Shown: positions 1-8,496 of the stretch, in pieces
Numbering within the stretch: position 1 is the first letter of the stretch
How the letters are laid out: the number at the start of each line of letters is the position of its first letter
DNA from: a bacterium
Lineage (GTDB): Bacteria; Bdellovibrionota_B; Oligoflexia; Oligoflexales; CAIYRB01
Assembly: GCA_900299215.1 (NCBI GenBank)
Contig: OMIY01000179.1
Span: 1-36,957 of the forward strand
Length of the DNA stretch: 36,957 bases
Reading direction: 5' to 3'
Position numbers and translations under genes: made by a program
The notes under the pieces: generated by a model
Seen by the model: only the letters and a program-made list of their open reading frames with translations
Told to the model about the DNA's origin: nothing
Database searches by the model: none

Positions 1-1007
1 CTAAACTGCCCGTTGTTACACGGTACCGTCATGGTGTCGGCACCGGTCAGGTAAACCTGACCTCCAGCCTCGCAAGTTCCGGTGATCGTCAAACTCGAAG
101 AACTATCGTAAAATGGAGTCTGTCCCGGCTGGGTGACGGAAGGAGGCGCCGGAGCTAGGGTGTCGCGGATCCATGTTACATCGGTTGTATTGGAATCCAA
201 TTGCGATTGCGGGTCACGCTGCAGCACTGACACCAGGTACTGCCCGTCAGCGTTCTTGCCGAAACTAAAACTGAAAGCGCCGGCTACGCAATTTGCAATG
301 TTGCTACCGGAGGACGGTGCACTCACATCCTGGGCAGTCACACTACCACCGATCACAACCTGCATATTGTTGTCACAGGTTCCGCTCACTGTGAACGAAC
401 TACCGTTAGTCGTGGCCCCACTACCAGACGGCTGAGTGATCACCGGAGGACCTGGCTGCGTAGGCGTTGACAGAGACGGAGATTGCGAACTTACAGTCAG
501 ACCAGACTGCCCTGAGGACGTCGCTACCGTCCATGTAAAATCTGCCGGCTGCGAAAAAGGGACGACTCCAAGTAGCCCTTGAGCGAACTGCAACTTATAA
601 ACACCATCGACTGTTTTACCGATCTCGAAGCCAAATTTGTCTGCCACGCATGGTTGGTAAAGTGCCCCGGAGCTTGGTACCTGAATCTCCGCAGAACTAA
701 CGTCACCCGTGACCACCACATCAAGTCCGCTGACACAGTTGCCCTCAAATCGAAGTGATTGCACCCCACTAGTCAAACTTGTGCCTTGGGGTAGGGTTAA
801 GACCACAGGTGGAGTCACCGGCAGATCGGTAGTCCCCCCGGAACCACCTCCCCCCCCACCGGCATAGTTTTCAGCACCAGTCTCGGGCGCAGGCTGATCT
901 GTTTCGGCCGCACCCTTTTTGTCCTTTTTACAGGCAGCAAGAATAGCGGTACTTGCGAGAGCCAACAGCCCTAACCGACCGCTTCCCATGGATGCCGAAA
1001 TCTTCAT
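1..1007 (-). CDS. Lipoprotein with tandem Ig-like repeats (3' end beyond window)
   Basis: I translated this open frame from the reverse strand; it runs off the left edge, so the C-terminus is missing (335 complete codons seen). It begins MKISASMGSG and has a hydrophobic stretch ending in the lipobox LAAC with Cys26, followed by KKDKKG, so it should be a lipid-anchored envelope protein. A Gly-rich linker (residues about 50-59) precedes three successive beta-rich units, each opening with a G-x-C motif (GNC, GTC, GTC) and carrying a second Cys about 18-38 residues later before a short G-x-F type strand. This resembles bacterial Ig-like (Big) repeats with one possible disulphide each. Pro/Ser/Thr-rich linkers separate the units. 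The ATG follows GGGAG by six bases. Function is unknown; adhesion or surface display is only a guess. Confidence 0.8.
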   Translation of the reverse strand, partial: MKISASMGSGRLGLLALASTAILAACKKDKKGAAETDQPAPETGAENYAGGGGGGSGGTTDLPVTPPVVLTLPQGTSLTSGVQSLRFEGNCVSGLDVVVTGDVSSAEIQVPSSGALYQPCVADKFGFEIGKTVDGVYKLQFAQGLLGVVPFSQPADFTWTVATSSGQSGLTVSSQSPSLSTPTQPGPPVITQPSGSGATTNGSSFTVSGTCDNNMQVVIGGSVTAQDVSAPSSGSNIANCVAGAFSFSFGKNADGQYLVSVLQRDPQSQLDSNTTDVTWIRDTLAPAPPSVTQPGQTPFYDSSSSLTITGTCEAGGQVYLTGADTMTVPCNNGQF

Positions 1008-1008
1008 C

Positions 1009-1036
1009 GGAGACTCCCAGGAGTACTGAGATCTCC
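1009..1036 (-). promoter_or_regulatory. Hairpin over the ribosome binding site of the 1007 lipoprotein
   Basis: Read on the minus strand, GGAGA and TCTCC form an outer 5-bp stem, and ACTCC pairs with GGAGT inside it. The right arm contains the Shine-Dalgarno GGGAG, directly before the ATG at 1007. It could lower initiation, but short stems like this arise by chance. Confidence 0.3.
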
Positions 1037-1093
1037 GTCGGCAAACTCCTAAAAAACTTGAGCATTTTGATATTTTCTAGAAAATTCGTAGGC

Positions 1094-1120
1094 TTAGCCA
1101 TGGTGGTTAAACACGGCTAA
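1094..1120 (-). terminator. Weak candidate terminator after ppa
   Basis: TTAGCC and GGCTAA form a perfect 6-bp stem about 20 bases beyond the pyrophosphatase stop codon. No U-tract follows immediately on the minus strand, so this is a weak call. A separate 12-bp perfect palindrome, TTTTCTAGAAAA, lies at 1073-1084 between this hairpin and the lipoprotein gene. Confidence 0.3.
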
Positions 1121-1140
1121 AAATCGCCACAGACTCGAAT

Positions 1141-1692
1141 TCATTTTTTAAGGGAACTAGCACCGCTGCCAAAATCTTGTTGATACAATGCCACTGCAGC
1201 TTTCACAATGCCACGCGCGACCTCTGCATCTGCAAAATCTTCAACGACTACTTTCTTGCGCTCCAGGATTTTGTAATCCTCAAAAAACCTTTTGATCTCA
1301 GCAATGCGATGTGGTGGTAGCTCGGAAATTGAGTGGTAATGATTGAACTCAGGATCATGGACATGTACCGCAATGATTTTGTCGTCGGCCTCACCCTGGT
1401 CCACCATTTTCATGACACCAATAGGCCTTGCGTACATGATTGCAAGCGGAACGATACTCTCCTGCCCTAGTACCAACACATCGAGTGGATCTTTATCTTC
1501 ACAGTAGGTCTGCGGGATAAACCCATAGTTGGCAGGATAATGCACGCTACTAAACAGAATGCGGTCGACTTTGATGAGTCCGCTTTCTTTATGTAGCTCG
1601 TACTTTACCTTAGAGCCCTTTGGCACCTCGATGACTACAGGAAACTCATTAGGTACGCTGTTGCCAATACTGACATCGTGCCAAGGATTCAT
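1141..1692 (-). CDS. ppa: Inorganic pyrophosphatase, family I
   Basis: Cytoplasmic soluble pyrophosphatase that hydrolyses PPi to two phosphates and so pulls biosynthetic reactions forward. The signature D-x-D-P-x-D reads DKDPLD at residues 66-71, aligning with Asp65/67/70 of the E. coli enzyme, and is preceded by the family block YGFIPQTYC. The length of 183 residues is close to the usual bacterial size of about 175. I chose the ATG giving MNPWHDV, which follows AAGGA by about ten bases, over an in-frame start seven codons upstream that would overlap the preceding glucoamylase. The start is only two bases after the glucoamylase stop, so the two are almost certainly translated from one message, an unusual partnership. 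No family feature is missing. Confidence 0.96.
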   Translation of the reverse strand: MNPWHDVSIGNSVPNEFPVVIEVPKGSKVKYELHKESGLIKVDRILFSSVHYPANYGFIPQTYCEDKDPLDVLVLGQESIVPLAIMYARPIGVMKMVDQGEADDKIIAVHVHDPEFNHYHSISELPPHRIAEIKRFFEDYKILERKKVVVEDFADAEVARGIVKAAVALYQQDFGSGASSLKK

Positions 1693-1694
1693 GC

Positions 1695-3200
1695 TTAGAG
1701 GTCCTTCAGCCACTCAAGAAGTTGACGTCTGTGATCGCTTGCACTCAGGAGACTCGCGTAACTCCAAGTCAGGTGCCGCGCGCCACGCATAAAACCGGTA
1801 TTACGGTCAAACTGCTCATCGAGCTCGCCAACTAGGTTGGCGTGATGCCGGATCCTAGCTACGTATTGATCACCTGACTCAAGCAGAGCATTGATGACTG
1901 CGCGGAAAGAATCCTGGGAACTTTTGACGACTACGTCCTTTGTGAAACGCTCCTGCCCACCGGTCAATGTTGCAACCAGTGATCCTGGCAAGCTGGCAAA
2001 GAAAGCTCGGTTCTGGGCGTTGATTTCCACGCGGCCGGCCTTGGCAAAGCCAAGTGCTGCACGGTAGTGAAGCTCGGCAAGAGCGGCAGTGGCGATAAAC
2101 CACCCATGCCCTTGGGAGTTTGTGACACCGTCATAGCGATCTTCCGGGTAACGTCCAATTCCGGGAGCTAGAGCTAGTCCATCACCATCAACATTGCGCT
2201 GGTTGATTGGGAAAAGCTGTTTGAAGCTCTGCGAAATTCGGTACGCTGTTAGTAATACCCGGTCATCTGTCGGAGCAAAAAACTCGCCCTGATCATCAGT
2301 GTGCAACACGGCCAAAATCACAGCGACGTCGAGATTGGAGTTTTTGTAATCAATACCGCCGCTGCGATCATGGGTGGCAACAATATAACCGCGCTTATCG
2401 TCCCAGTAGCTTTCGGCAACAGCTGTCAAAAGCCTGGCCTGTGCGCTGTAGTGAGATGCTCTGGCCTTATCGCCGTTTTTCTGCATCCACTGCGCTCCAC
2501 GCAAAAGCGCGCGGCGCTGCGCCAACACGTTGTAGAAGTGGCGGCCTTTCACCTCTTCCCAAAGGTCGAATGTCGGAGTTTGCCAATGGTGGGCGGTATA
2601 ATCGAGGTATTGCGTCAGTGCCTCTTTAATGACACGAACCTCGCCCTGATCCACGAAAGTCGACTGCCCGTCGGCAGCAGCAATCGACAAGAAATTAAGC
2701 AGCGTCAAGGCACCCAGCGCTGGTCCATCTGTCTGAGGCCGACCCCAAGGTCTGTCGTACGGGGAGCCATCGACGTAGTACTTGGGCTCACCAATATTGG
2801 TGTAGTAGGCATCCACGGGACCGCTGGCCGTCGGGCGATCATTAATGCCCCTGACGAACACCGCATAGTTTCTCATGAACTCACCGAGTCGATTGCGTTC
2901 GGTGTGGTCGGTTTCAGTTTCGTATAATCTGGCGACGGTGGCCATCGTCAGAGCCGCATCGCGGGTCCAGTGATAGTAGTAGTCAGGATCTGCCTTAGAA
3001 GGTGAAGCCAGAACTGCACCGTTGCCAAGGAAGTTGTCCGTCATATGCCGTGCTGACTTGCGCATCTGTTGCTCGAGCCAGAATTGTACCGTCGCTTGAG
3101 CCTGAGCATTCGGAATCTTCTCGGTCTGGGATCCAGCACCATACCCAATTGCGCTGAAACCAAGCACCGCTGACACTACACAAGCGAGAGTCTTTGCCAT
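1695..3200 (-). CDS. Secreted glucoamylase, GH15 family
   Basis: Glucan 1,4-alpha-glucosidase releasing glucose from the non-reducing ends of starch or glycogen-like polymers. An N-terminal signal peptide ([23 protein letters not shown]) points to export. Family blocks include [12 protein letters not shown], the general-acid segment FDLWEEV with Glu215, and the general-base segment DEQFDRNTG with Glu462 followed by LTWSYASLL; the spacing resembles fungal-type GH15 enzymes (Glu179/Glu400 in Aspergillus). No starch-binding domain is seen. I chose the ATG at 3200 because GAGG lies at the right distance upstream; a GTG four codons earlier would place that site inside the gene. It heads a two-gene unit with ppa. 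Glucoamylase is less common in Gram-negatives than in fungi, so the lineage of this gene is worth examining. Confidence 0.92.
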   Translation of the reverse strand: MAKTLACVVSAVLGFSAIGYGAGSQTEKIPNAQAQATVQFWLEQQMRKSARHMTDNFLGNGAVLASPSKADPDYYYHWTRDAALTMATVARLYETETDHTERNRLGEFMRNYAVFVRGINDRPTASGPVDAYYTNIGEPKYYVDGSPYDRPWGRPQTDGPALGALTLLNFLSIAAADGQSTFVDQGEVRVIKEALTQYLDYTAHHWQTPTFDLWEEVKGRHFYNVLAQRRALLRGAQWMQKNGDKARASHYSAQARLLTAVAESYWDDKRGYIVATHDRSGGIDYKNSNLDVAVILAVLHTDDQGEFFAPTDDRVLLTAYRISQSFKQLFPINQRNVDGDGLALAPGIGRYPEDRYDGVTNSQGHGWFIATAALAELHYRAALGFAKAGRVEINAQNRAFFASLPGSLVATLTGGQERFTKDVVVKSSQDSFRAVINALLESGDQYVARIRHHANLVGELDEQFDRNTGFMRGARHLTWSYASLLSASDHRRQLLEWLKDL

Positions 3201-3393
3201 GAAAATCCTCACGAAGGTCCGACCGAGTCATAAAATGTGCCCAAAGTCGTACCCGACATTTAAAGAAATTTCATCAAAATTTTTATTAGTTTGAGTAAAT
3301 TAGCAGAACTAGCGTCCTATCCCTGCTTTGCTATGTCTTACCGGCGACCAATCGATTACAATCAGAGCTAACTCATCGAATTTTTTGCAACTT

Positions 3394-3417
3394 AAGGACA
3401 GCTTTGTGGCTGTTCTT
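3394..3417 (+). other. Leader hairpin upstream of the 3435 hydrolase
   Basis: AAGGACAGC and GCTGTTCTT form a 9-bp stem with one G-T pair and a TTTGTG loop, 17 bases before the start codon. The rest of this 234-base divergent gap shows no convincing promoter to me; a TACAAT hexamer near 3356 has no well-spaced -35. Confidence 0.3.
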
Positions 3418-3434
3418 CGCCTGGCGGAGAACGC

Positions 3435-5345
3435 ATGGTCAGCTCTCATATCCAGAGTCCCAGGCTCAGGTCGCAGCCCTTATTGGGCCTAGCTTGTCTG
3501 CTGTTCGGCCTTTTCATCCTGAAGCCAGGTGCTGCCAGGGCTTTGCCAAGGGTCAGTGACGTCGACTGGAAGCTTTTTTATAATCAGCTGTTTGCACTTG
3601 AGATCCGCAAAGAGCTGAAAGCCCAAGGGGCTAATGACAGCGTGATCGATGCAACGATTCGCCAGTACAGTGGCTACACGCCCCTTAAATTTAACGAGGT
3701 GCTGACGAAGGTCCTAGGCGCCAACACGTCGGCCGAGGCCTTCAAATTGAGGCGCGCGATTTATTTCGACCACGTAGCTCAGAACAAAGTGACCAATCCG
3801 AGCTTTGACGCAGCAATTCCAGGCAACATCCGATCGAGTCCACTGGTGGCCGCTTATTTGAATCGTATTCAGGAAAACCGCGAGCGTCCTGTCTCCTTGC
3901 AGGAGAATTTTTTAACCTCGCCAGAGGGTGAAAACTTTATTCAGGCAGTGACAAAAGCCCAGGGAGGAGGGGCGTCACAGCAGGTTACATTGGTGCTAGT
4001 CCCTGGTTATGCTGCTCACGTGATTAAGTTCGCCATCTTTCCAGAGATGCTTGCCGACGCCAATCGTTACTGGGGTCGGCCCGACGGCCGGCCTATCCTA
4101 GCCGAACGAGGCCTCGACATAACCTACGAAGCCCCGAGCAATTTCTACAGTCGCGGCGAGGAGCGAGTGCATCCGTTTGACATCCTGACTCCCTCGGGTT
4201 GGGAGCTTGGTAATACCGTCGGATTCAATGCCGAAACGGCAGACCTACTCGCTAAATGGATTTATTCGCTGCCACAACGTTATGCTAACTCGAAATTTGT
4301 TTTTCTAGGCTACAGCAAAGGTGGCCCAACCATTTTCGAAATGCTCCAACGTCATCCCGACCTAAAAGAGAGAACTGCTGGAGTCATCACCTATGCCGGG
4401 GTCCTACAAGGAACTCATGTCGCCAGATTTGGTCGTGAGCAGATTTCGGGAGTTCTAGGCGCCAAATCAATTGCCGATTTGATCACCAAGGTTAGGTCGA
4501 AGACTGCTGAAGGAACCTTGGAAGCCATCGCCCCATTTCTAACGGCCTTTGACCTATCGGCAGTGAAAATACCACGGATCAAAGAGGTACTAAATTCATA
4601 CGGTGTCGACACCACCAGCTTCGATGCTAATTCCGACAGAGTCCTTGACGGACGGGAGCTTCGTGAGGTGGTCGACGGGCTAGTCGACCTTGAGCCGTTG
4701 ACTAGAGCTAGATGGAATTTAAGTTATTTCGACCGCTCCATCGTTGCCCCAGGGACATTTATTTTTAACCTGACTGCCGTCACAGATATTTCCACCTTTG
4801 CCAGCAACCGCATCAGCGGCGACCCACTTGGTCCTGAAACTTCAATATTAGCTCCTCAATTTACCGGTAATCGCCAAATTGACTGGTCAAAATTCAGCCT
4901 TGATGCCTGGTTTCTCTACCTCGCCTCTCAGCCTGGATTCAAGATGGCTCCTGGTGGGCTTTATGACACTCAAGTTGATTTGCAACACACTAAGACGCCG
5001 TGGCTTGACTCAAGCCCACTAACAGCCTCACTAACGGCAGAGGAGGTGAAAATTTTGTGGGACAACCCTGTCATCAGGGACCGCGTCTCGGCCCTCGGAG
5101 TGCGGAGCTTTGAAGACTTTCGCTCTTGGCCAAGGAGCAAGTTAATGGACGCGGACGCTGCCTCGAACATTGGAGCTTTCGATTTGGGAGAATTCAAGGG
5201 TCACCACTGGAGTCTATTTCTGCAGGCTTTCCGTCCACCGCGTGAGACTTCAGCGGATTTTGCTGTTTGGCAGTTTCCGCGTAAAGCTATGATGCGGGCA
5301 CTCCTGCAAACGTTTGCCTTGTATAACTTAGTTCAGCAAACTTGA
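3435..5345 (+). CDS. Secreted alpha/beta-hydrolase with EF-hand-like calcium loop
   Basis: Residues about 13-37 form a signal peptide or anchor (hydrophobic LLGLACLLFGLFILKPG then ARALP), so the protein acts outside the cytoplasm. In the middle lies an alpha/beta-hydrolase core: a strand VTLVLVPGYAAHV, and a nucleophile elbow G-Y-S-K-G with Ser294. His590 or His591 in GHHWSLF near the C-terminus is a good candidate for the catalytic His. Between them, residues 397-408 read DANSDRVLDGRE, which satisfies the 12-residue EF-hand loop (Asp1, Asn3, Asp5, Asp9, Glu12, hydrophobic 8). At 636 residues it is much larger than a simple esterase; the N-terminal 190 residues match nothing I recognise. GGAG lies eight bases before the ATG. 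Substrate unknown: ester or lipid is plausible. The lipoprotein gene at 5363 follows after 17 bases. Confidence 0.8.
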   Translation: MVSSHIQSPRLRSQPLLGLACLLFGLFILKPGAARALPRVSDVDWKLFYNQLFALEIRKELKAQGANDSVIDATIRQYSGYTPLKFNEVLTKVLGANTSAEAFKLRRAIYFDHVAQNKVTNPSFDAAIPGNIRSSPLVAAYLNRIQENRERPVSLQENFLTSPEGENFIQAVTKAQGGGASQQVTLVLVPGYAAHVIKFAIFPEMLADANRYWGRPDGRPILAERGLDITYEAPSNFYSRGEERVHPFDILTPSGWELGNTVGFNAETADLLAKWIYSLPQRYANSKFVFLGYSKGGPTIFEMLQRHPDLKERTAGVITYAGVLQGTHVARFGREQISGVLGAKSIADLITKVRSKTAEGTLEAIAPFLTAFDLSAVKIPRIKEVLNSYGVDTTSFDANSDRVLDGRELREVVDGLVDLEPLTRARWNLSYFDRSIVAPGTFIFNLTAVTDISTFASNRISGDPLGPETSILAPQFTGNRQIDWSKFSLDAWFLYLASQPGFKMAPGGLYDTQVDLQHTKTPWLDSSPLTASLTAEEVKILWDNPVIRDRVSALGVRSFEDFRSWPRSKLMDADAASNIGAFDLGEFKGHHWSLFLQAFRPPRETSADFAVWQFPRKAMMRALLQTFALYNLVQQT

Positions 5346-5362
5346 AATGAAGGGAGTGCGAA

Positions 5363-7045
5363 GTGCTCCGGTCCGCAACTTTTTTGAGCACGGTTTTGAT
5401 AGCTCTATGTTTGCTACCCACTGTTGGTTGCAAACGGAGCAGCAAGGCATCTAAAACGAGCTCGGCTTTAGATGGAACTGCCGATCTAATCACCGTCAAC
5501 AGCGCCACCGCCGATGCTGCCGACGCCTGCCGTAATAGTTTGATCAATCTCTGGACCAACGCCGTCAGCGATGGCCTTTTGGCTAATGGCGCACTTACAG
5601 GTCTGGGTACAGACTATCCTACAGGCAAAAAGCTCACGACCGACAGCGCCTATTTTCAATTGCTACGCATCTATTCTGTTATCGACTGGGAGCTACCTGC
5701 AGCCATCAAGCTTGCACAAAAAGATGGTTGTTTACCAGAAAATGTAAGTTTAGGAATAGGAACCTTCACCGACTCCTACGCCAAAACCAAGCCCGAGGTC
5801 TTTGCTGACGAGACTCGAGCCCTCAGAAAGCTTGAATCCTTGTTACCAATCGCTGTCCGCATCCCCACTATCATCCGCACCGATGACTTTGAAGATCCAA
5901 GATCTTGGCCACAGCCTTCGACCTTGAGTGAATCAATGCGCCAAGCCCAGTTTGCGGGAACAGCTGCTAAGCTAAGGTACGGACGGGAAATCGGCGCCCA
6001 ACGCGACGACATCAAAGAAAAACTGCGGGCTATGTTAACCACCCTAACTCCGGTTGCTCTGTCTACCAGCGGCACTTTTCCTCCATCAGGTAGCGGTGAG
6101 GGAAAGTTATACGCCGAGCTGTATATGCCACCCTTCCATGAATTCAAGTCGGATCAAATCAATGACGTTGGCACCTGGCAACTTAAGCAGGGAATCTCCA
6201 TGACCCCGCTCCCTAAAGAGGTCGACGTTAACGTCGCACGGATCACCCACATCGGGTACCTGGACCCACAAGAACCACCAAAGGAACCACTAATCAAATT
6301 TCAAATTTTTAAAGATTTTAAGAACCCAGACGAAGTTAGTATGAGAGTGGTCTTCGGTATGCTGGACCCAGACGGCGACGACAAAGGGCGCTTACCGCTT
6401 CGGGTCAATAATTATCGTAGCGCCTTTTTAGTCTCATTTTATCCCAACCTGGCTTTCGACAGTGAAGACGGATCCATCAAGAAATTTCTAAAAACACAAG
6501 TCAATAACGTCGCCAACCAGTTTCGCATCGATGCACGTATACACCAACTTACGCTGCGCCTTAAACGCGAAAGCGGCAAAGATCCCGTGCGCAACGGCGT
6601 TGACTCAATTTTACTTCACCCGCACTTTTCACTACGAGATTCAGACCTTTCATTTAGACTCAACCAAACTGCTGATAGCAATGCGGAAGCAAGAAATCTA
6701 AGCCGAGTTAGTTTTACTTGCACGCCTACCGGCATTCAGCAAAAACACAACTGCCACCGAGATTTTGGTGCCTACGCCGAGCTTGAAAGCTTTCTGCTCG
6801 AAGGACCTACTCGATTCTCGACCAGGATTGGTCGCCGCATCATGAAGACACTAAACCAACTCGTCGCTTATAACTCGAGATTCCTGATCAACTTAAACAT
6901 GGATGCTATCGAGGCGGCTATAGACTTACAATTCGCGACCATCGTCAGTGAATTCATAGCGGAGCAAGACAAACACCGCTCAGAGATCAAAAAACGACTC
7001 GAGGAAGCTTTATTTTCAGAAGATCATGCTGCGAGCGGTGGCTAA
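5363..7045 (+). CDS. Putative lipoprotein of unknown function
   Basis: A 560-residue protein with a GTG start preceded by GGGAG. The N-terminus is a short basic and hydrophobic stretch ending LPTVGC at Cys23, a lipobox-like sequence with Thr at -3, followed by KRSSKASKTSS; a lipid anchor is likely but not textbook. I recognise no domain. The mature region is largely soluble, has a pair of cysteines in FTCTPTG and HNCHRDFG (about residue 453-470) that could form a disulphide, and ends in a charged helical segment (EQDKHRSEIKKRLEEALF) that may be a coiled coil. Its position 17 bases after the secreted hydrolase suggests a shared transcript and perhaps a shared envelope role, such as partner or chaperone; that is inference only. 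Confidence 0.75.
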   Translation: MLRSATFLSTVLIALCLLPTVGCKRSSKASKTSSALDGTADLITVNSATADAADACRNSLINLWTNAVSDGLLANGALTGLGTDYPTGKKLTTDSAYFQLLRIYSVIDWELPAAIKLAQKDGCLPENVSLGIGTFTDSYAKTKPEVFADETRALRKLESLLPIAVRIPTIIRTDDFEDPRSWPQPSTLSESMRQAQFAGTAAKLRYGREIGAQRDDIKEKLRAMLTTLTPVALSTSGTFPPSGSGEGKLYAELYMPPFHEFKSDQINDVGTWQLKQGISMTPLPKEVDVNVARITHIGYLDPQEPPKEPLIKFQIFKDFKNPDEVSMRVVFGMLDPDGDDKGRLPLRVNNYRSAFLVSFYPNLAFDSEDGSIKKFLKTQVNNVANQFRIDARIHQLTLRLKRESGKDPVRNGVDSILLHPHFSLRDSDLSFRLNQTADSNAEARNLSRVSFTCTPTGIQQKHNCHRDFGAYAELESFLLEGPTRFSTRIGRRIMKTLNQLVAYNSRFLINLNMDAIEAAIDLQFATIVSEFIAEQDKHRSEIKKRLEEALFSEDHAASGG

Positions 7046-7058
7046 CCGCACGCAGCAT
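7026..7058. terminator. Strong hairpin between convergent genes
   Basis: ATGCTGCG and CGCAGCAT form a perfect 8-bp outer stem and GCGGT/ACCGC a 5-bp inner stem, separated by a single A:A mismatch, with a GGCTA loop. It spans the TAA stop of the lipoprotein at 7045 and lies just beyond the stop of the convergent transporter at 7068, so it can serve both strands. No U-tract follows on either side, so termination would be non-classical, or the hairpin may protect 3' ends. Confidence 0.6.
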
Positions 7059-7067
7059 GTGGCTCGG

Positions 7068-8489
7068 CTAACGAGCGTGACCTGTGGCTCTAGCTATCGG
7101 TCGTGACATCAGTAAAATAGCTCCCCCGGCTGCTAAACCTAGAACTGTGAGCAGGCCAAAAAATACGTCCTTTTGCATCAGACCGTAAAGGGCACCGATA
7201 TAACCTGAAAGGATATTGCCAAAAAAGCTGGATAGAAACCACATACCCATCATCATAGATACCATGCGTGCGGGAGCCACCTTGGTCACCAAAGATAATC
7301 CGACGGGCGATAAGTAAAGTTCGCCTACGGTCATCAGCAGGGTGCAGACTACTGGCCAGAGCAAGCTACCCTTGCCGTCGCCCACGACGCGGGCTGCCAC
7401 TGCCATGATGATGAAAGACAGACCGAGTATGGCACAGCCAATAGCCATTTTGGCCACACTAGACGGTTCCTTGCCGCGTCGCGCCTGCGATAACCAAAAC
7501 ATATCAAGAAGAGGTGCGAATAAGAAAATGAACAGAGGATTAAACGACTGAAACCAAGTCGATGGGATGGCAAAATTAAAAACCGTAGGCCAAACGGTGT
7601 TCTCGTCAGCCCATGTTTGCATGGTGTTGCCTTGCTGCTCGTAAACCGCCCAGAAGACGATGTTGAGAGTGCATAGCACAAAAAGCGCCCCGATCCGCCG
7701 CCATTCCTCCGACGTCAGCTTAGACGATGCTACCTCACGGGTACTGGAGCCCACTGCAGCGGCGCTAGTGGCCATTTTCAAATCTGGAGCCAGGTACCTT
7801 TGGCCCCATAGATAGATGACGAGACCCACAACCATGCCTATACCAGCAGCCGCAAAGCCATAATGCCAGCCGTACACGGCTGCCAAGGTTCCGCAAACTA
7901 GGTTACAAATAAAAGCACCGAGGTTTATACCCATATAGAAGATGGTAAAAGCGCCGTCTCGGCGCGGGTCCTCCTCATCATACAGGTTGCCCACCTGCGT
8001 TGAGATATTAGGTTTGAAAGCACCATTACCGAGAATAAGCAGCAATAGGGCCAGAAAAAACCAGTTCTCAAAGGCCATGACAAAATGCCCGAAGGCCATC
8101 AAAATGCCACCGAACACAACAGTCTTACGCTGTCCCCAGTAACGATCGGCTATCAAGCCACCTAGGAGCGGCGTCAGGTAAACGAGCCCGGTATACCACC
8201 CATAGATTACAGATGCCTGACCCTGCACATCCAATGGTAACATCGACTGAATCCAAGACCAGCCAATGACTGCGCCGGGTTCGCCGGCGACTCGCTCGCT
8301 GCCGCCTTGGAGCAGTTGACGACCGCTGACGAAAAGGTAGTTCACCATATAGAGCTTAAGCAGCCCACGCATACCGTAGTAAGAAAAGCGCTCCCACATT
8401 TCCGTAAGGAACAGGACAAAAAGTCCTATGGGATGGCCAAACAAAGTCCGGCCCTTGACGTGTTCTGGTAAACTCGCGGTCTCGTGCAT
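7068..8489 (-). CDS. Proton-dependent oligopeptide transporter (POT/PTR2 family)
   Basis: Inner-membrane symporter of the POT family, expected to import di- and tripeptides with protons. Residues 30-39 read EMWERFSYYG, a perfect match to the family E-x-x-E-R-F-x-Y-Y-G motif, and a second family block FYMGINLGAF follows near the fifth helix. About 14 hydrophobic segments can be counted over 473 residues, the usual size. I chose ATG 8489; AGAGGT lies about eleven bases upstream, overlapping the stop of the preceding transporter gene. A TTG seven codons upstream would overlap that gene. The seven-base gap to the MFS gene implies one operon for uptake. Substrate assignment beyond peptides is not possible from sequence alone. 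Confidence 0.93.
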   Translation of the reverse strand: MHETASLPEHVKGRTLFGHPIGLFVLFLTEMWERFSYYGMRGLLKLYMVNYLFVSGRQLLQGGSERVAGEPGAVIGWSWIQSMLPLDVQGQASVIYGWYTGLVYLTPLLGGLIADRYWGQRKTVVFGGILMAFGHFVMAFENWFFLALLLLILGNGAFKPNISTQVGNLYDEEDPRRDGAFTIFYMGINLGAFICNLVCGTLAAVYGWHYGFAAAGIGMVVGLVIYLWGQRYLAPDLKMATSAAAVGSSTREVASSKLTSEEWRRIGALFVLCTLNIVFWAVYEQQGNTMQTWADENTVWPTVFNFAIPSTWFQSFNPLFIFLFAPLLDMFWLSQARRGKEPSSVAKMAIGCAILGLSFIIMAVAARVVGDGKGSLLWPVVCTLLMTVGELYLSPVGLSLVTKVAPARMVSMMMGMWFLSSFFGNILSGYIGALYGLMQKDVFFGLLTVLGLAAGGAILLMSRPIARATGHAR

Positions 8490-8496
8490 CAACAGA

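Noticed and set aside
2301-2927. 208-codon open frame on the plus strand
   Set aside because: It is antisense to the glucoamylase, whose catalytic motifs are clear, and shows no domain or ribosome site.
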